Shown: in pieces, positions 59,758 through 64,000 of the stretch
Position numbering within the stretch: the stretch's first letter is position 1
Layout: each line of letters opens with the position of its first letter
From: Mycteria americana
Taxonomy: Eukaryota > Chordata > Aves > Ciconiiformes > Ciconiidae
DNA: 64,000 nt
NCBI RefSeq assembly: GCF_035582795.1
Contig: NC_134369.1
Coordinates: 55,118,001-55,182,000 of the forward strand
Reading direction: 5' to 3'
Program-made: the position numbers and the translations under genes
Notes under the pieces: model-generated
What the model was told of the DNA's origin: nothing
Seen by the model: only the letters and a program-made list of their open reading frames with translations
Databases searched by the model: none

Positions 59758-61280
59758 CCAAACGAGATGCCATTTAAATGAGGTGCTTGGTATTAATTTC
59801 CTCTGTTTAAGACAGGTTTAATGCTCACAGTAGGTAGCACGTTGGCAGTGCTGTCAGCTTCCCCACAGTCTCCCTTCTTCCTCGGAGGGGCCAGCTTGCA
59901 TGAGGAAAGAGATATCCTGGCCCCTCTGTGATCTTTGGTTTCTCCACAGTAAAACCAGTTTTCAGATCCATGCCTTCAAAGGCGAAGGCTGCGAGCTTGC
60001 TCTACGCAGGGCCGCCGCTGCGTCCTTCAGCAGTGAAGATGCTCCATCTCTATTAGCCCAGCGTGGAGCCAGTGAGGACACACAGGTTAAAAACACTGCA
60101 TCTTGCAACCGGTGCCCAACTTTATAAATAGGAAGATGCCTTTTATAGTTTTCAAGGAATTCTTGGTACAAGAACTTGGGGTGGATCTTGTTATCAAGCA
60201 TTATGAAAACAAAAGGTCAGGAGAAAAAAGAATTAATGTAGGTGGGTTTTTTTTCTGGGATCAAAAATATACTGAGGACTGATGAATGGTCTGAAAAGTG
60301 ATACTTCAGCAATGTCTTTTATTTCTCCACTTGTAGCAATAGGAGTGTTTAAAATCTCACAGCTTGCGGTTTGTGGAGGAGATTGGTGGAGACTGATGGA
60401 AGAACTACCATTGCTGCTGATTGCCACTTCAAATCCTTTGGGGGAAAAGTCCTCTGGAAGTGAATGGGAACTGATCACCTCTCTACAGACTTCTTGCGTC
60501 ATCCCACAGAATTTAACAGAAAATAATTCTTTTGCTTCAGATTGGTATAAGTGGCTTAAAAGTGCTAGAAAAAAGATCCGCTAATTTTCACAATCTCAAT
60601 TATCAGCTGGGGTAAATTAACTTAATCTGACTTCTCTGCAACTCTTTGAATGTGTACCAGCTCAGTCTCTAACTCTATAGCTTGTTGTACGTGTGTTTGC
60701 AGTGCTTTACTGGTTTCATCTCTGGGTCTTTCAGTCAAAAATAACAGCCCTTTTTTATATTTATTTGAGGCCTGGCATGAAGGGTTTATCCCCATGTAAA
60801 TTTTTCCAGCTCAGTTGTGAAACCTCTGAAATGGTTTGTAAAGAAAGTTCGGATGAAACTTAGCTGTAGTTGAGTATTGCGGTGTTGTAAGGGAAAATGC
60901 CCTGAATTGCTGTCAGTGGGTGAGCAGCCGGTCTTTCATCCCCTCCATTCTTCACTGTAATCTTCATTAACATAAGAGTTGGTGTTTTGCTCCCCACTCA
61001 TGGATGCCATACTGTCTGAACTCCAAGAGGCTGGTGGAATAAAGGCACTTATACAGGCCTCTCTGCTGACGACAGCCAGCATTTCTTCAGCAAGCATATC
61101 ATGAATATATACGCTACGTATACCACAATGGAGAGGAATTACTATGCACAAGCCTTTGAAAGAAACAGAAGCAGAAGGAGGTTCTTGCACTTTCTGCCGA
61201 CATCATCTTTACTGTCCATCCATTTGTTCCCCATTTAGGGTCCCCACTGGCAAAGCCTCTATTATGAGTGAGAAGACGAG
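59758..61280. other. intergenic with unproven minus-strand open frames
   Basis: Minus-strand frames at 60936-61190 and 60233-60564 look protein-like and are phase-compatible through a GTGAAG donor (60955) and a TTTTTTCTAG acceptor (60565). No homologue is recognised. See findings. Confidence 0.3.
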
Positions 61281-61320
61281 ACAATGGGCGCCCGCTACGC
61301 GCGGCCAATGCGCGCATTGT
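61281..61320. repeat. GC-rich palindromic cluster
   Basis: ACAATGGGCGC (61281-61291) pairs with GCGCGCATTGT (61310-61320) at 10 of 11 positions, and the 14-bp sequence CAATGCGCGCATTG (61306-61319) is itself a perfect palindrome. Seven or more CpGs in 40 bp in an otherwise AT-rich region. Confidence 0.85.
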
Positions 61321-64000
61321 TCCACGGGCTCCCTATAGAAATCCCTGCATTCGTGTGACCCGTTTTCTAAAGTTTGGGGTTTTTTTCCTGAAGGGGGAGG
61401 GTAAGAGGAAAAGGGACAATGTCTCACAACTCTGCGCAGATTAGTGGTACGTTCATGCCCGTACATGGAGGTGGATAAAATAGCCATATTTTTCCCCAAA
61501 GTGCTTATTTGTAATGCATGCATGAACTCACTTAACAAGCTTAAAATATTTAGCGAATGTTGAGATGAATGGAGAGTATGGGAGGGGGGAACAAAACTAG
61601 CAGAGATAACTGAATACACTTAGCAATCATAGCAGCTTTACATAGCTGTATCATATTCTCTATGGATAACACAGCTGGGACAATATGGTTAGAGTTTTAA
61701 AATATCTAGGGATTTCTGTCTTAAGATAGTTATCAATAATTGCAAACTTTAACATTAACAATTTTTAGCTCAGTTAAAATATATACCTCTTTTCTTTAAT
61801 GCATGGTAAAATATTGTAAAATAGAGAACATTTTCTCTTTGTCATTTTTTCAGGACTCAGGTAAGCAGGAAAGGTCTCTGAGAGGGTCTCTCCTGGAACT
61901 GGAGTCTGCCTTGGGGAAGCCACAGGCTGCCAAAGGCAGGTGGATTAAAACACAGAAGGCAGAATTCCCTCAGATTTGACAGGGTTTGAAACGCCAAATG
62001 AGATCAAGGAGACAGGATGCTATAACACAGGTCATATGACCTGTAAAACTGGTAAAGTCCTTCAGCACTGGAGAAAATCTTGCTAGATCAAATCATAATT
62101 TTCCAGCTTCTTACCAGCTGAGCCTAAATCTGTACCTTTGCCCTTGTTCTGACTAGGACCAGGACCTCAAACCCACAGTCAGCAGCAACACATCCATCTC
62201 AGCTCACACCTAATTAACTGCTTAATTACAGCAGCACTGGGGAAACTCTGCTGTTTGGTTCCCCTTGCTCTCTGGTGCCTGATGCCACTCTTGGCAGGAC
62301 CACGGTTCAGCACGAAGTGCTCCGAGTGGCTGAGCCTTCCTGGTGACGTACGGCAGGTTCAAGGTGAAGGTCTCCTCTGCTGGGGCTTTTCCTCTCTCTT
62401 CTGAGACAATTGACCTTGACGCCACCACGAAGCTCTGCCCCAGGTTGCAGCACTCGCACCGCAGCCAATTACTTTAGCTGGAGCTGGGGACTAACGCCTG
62501 GCTGTTTAATTTGGAAGAGCAATATGAAGGTCACTGAGGAAGGTAATGAAGCCCTGTTGATTGAACATGTGGATAAGGGCACCACAAAAACATAATCTGC
62601 TTTGTTGGGGATGCGATAAACCAGGTTTGTGTATGCAGTTGGCAAGCAGTACTTCTGAGTGTTAGTCCATCAGATAATCCAGACAGCAGCGCAATTATGT
62701 ATCCCTCTGGTCCCCTAATATGGCTTTAATCTAAGGATTAGGTGATTTTCATATTTTTAGGGTTTTCTAAAACAGTATTAAAAGTAACTCTTATTTATTT
62801 CCTACTTGTTTCCTGATTTCTATTCATTAAATACTTATTTCTGTAACCAAGCAGAGGTATTTTAAGGGGAAGATTTCTGATACTCCAAAGGGCAAAACCT
62901 CAGTGGGACAAGCCCTCTTTTTCCTTCCAGAGTAAGGTGCCCAGAAAGCCCAGAAGGCTAACTGGTGTTTGCAGACAGATGCAGAGCAGCTTCGCTGCAT
63001 GTGTGCAGATGGCTGAGGTGTCCCTCAGGTGAGACTAATCACACACACGAAACCCAGGTGGTCTGTGGATGGGCAGTAAACTTGCTGTATAGGTCTATCC
63101 AGCCCAGCCATCACAGCACATACCAGGGAGTTTGGGTCTCTTTACAGCAGTCCTGCTCGCTGCCCTGCACCGGGCAGGGTTGTGAGAGGGAAGGAAGGAA
63201 GTGGTTGTGGTGTTAAGGTATGATTGATGTGATCCAGGGGAAGCTTCTGCAGATGGAGGCTGCAGATTCATTGTGCTGCCAGCCTGTGGCCTCAAGCAGG
63301 CCTTAACTTCCAGCTCCTGGTATCAGGGTCCTGCATCAAAGCTGCAACAGGGTTTGTCTGATTCAGCTGCTAGGCAGAGATGCCTTTCTGACCAGAGAAC
63401 ATCCCATCTGTACACGTATTTGTCATCAAGTGTGAAGTGATTCAGTGTTGAAAAACAAAGGACCCAAGGAGAGCTGTCACTCATGCTGCACCACTGTGGG
63501 CTTGGGAGAGGGTGATGATGGACCAGACACCAAGGACCAGATAGCCCATCAGATTTTAAAATGAAAAATCATTTAAAGAGTGGTTGAACTCTTTTTTGCT
63601 TCTTCTTTTTTCCCTGGAGAGAAAGTTTTTTCTCTTCATTTGCTCCTATTACTCTTCTGAGATAGGTTTCATTTGTTTACCTCTTGCATTTTACGAAATA
63701 TCATCTGAAGGGACATGTAGGCTCTATGTCAACAACATGCATAAACATACGCCTGACTGCAAGCGTACGTGGTTAGATGGTTCTTGTGCTTAACGACAGA
63801 AGCATCTGTCAGATGTGAGGAAACCACTAGCTAAGGCACTGCCATCGCCTGGTTTGTCAGCATCGCCTCTTCTTCCTCCCTGGCATTGGGATGCTCACAC
63901 CACTACCCAAGGAAAGGCTTGTAATTACGCAGGAACTTCTCTGGGGAAGGCAAAGGCACTAAGAACATGTTAGGGCAGGGTTCAGCACATGAAGCCCCAG
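61321..64000. other. intergenic to window end, nothing recognised
   Basis: Ordinary AT-rich DNA with short unrecognised frames. No promoter island, RNA gene or named repeat found. Confidence 0.45.

Overview
The window is animal nuclear DNA, almost certainly from a bird. It carries one recognisable protein-coding gene, a complete calmodulin gene on the + strand (start codon 10369, stop codon ending 18753). Its six coding segments splice into the invariant 149-residue vertebrate calmodulin. The 3' untranslated region matches the CALM2 paralogue as I remember it rather than CALM1 or CALM3. The bird assignment rests on a solo ERVL-type LTR of a family I know from avian genomes (26536-27139), on CR1-type LINE tails, and on the low density of recent repeats.

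Layout. 1-960 is plain AT-rich intergenic DNA. 961-1720 is a CpG island with two perfect CCAATCAG boxes and no gene I can attach to it. 1721-9530 is an AT-rich desert. 9530-11700 is the CALM2 CpG island, holding a TATA box, the 5' UTR, exon 1 (only the ATG is coding) and the start of intron 1. Exons 2-6 lie at 13.5-18.75 kb, followed by a 3' UTR with two polyadenylation signals (18976 and 19597). From 19.6 kb to 64 kb no known gene could be recognised. In mammals STPG4 follows CALM2 on the same strand and TTC7A lies beyond; I found no recognisable STPG4 (SHIPPO-repeat) or TTC7A sequence here. That stretch holds a degraded CR1 tail, the solo LTR, a CpG-rich block at 31.1-31.96 kb, many old MIR-like and CR1/L3-like fragments between 34 and 59 kb, a small GC-rich block with a 21-bp tandem repeat at 50.5 kb, and a nested inverted repeat at 59.6 kb.

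Functional picture. CALM2 encodes the Ca2+ sensor that activates kinases, phosphatases, channels and cyclases. A TATA box inside a CpG island, two alternative polyadenylation sites and an exon 1 that contributes only the initiator Met are its main visible regulatory features. The rest is non-coding or unrecognised. The items most worth checking are three minus-strand candidates downstream (23.7, 25.6 and 60.2-61.3 kb), two CpG islands without assigned genes (1 kb and 31 kb), and the 59.6 kb hairpin. I found no clear evidence of a new system. All candidates are single-sequence inferences without homology searches.
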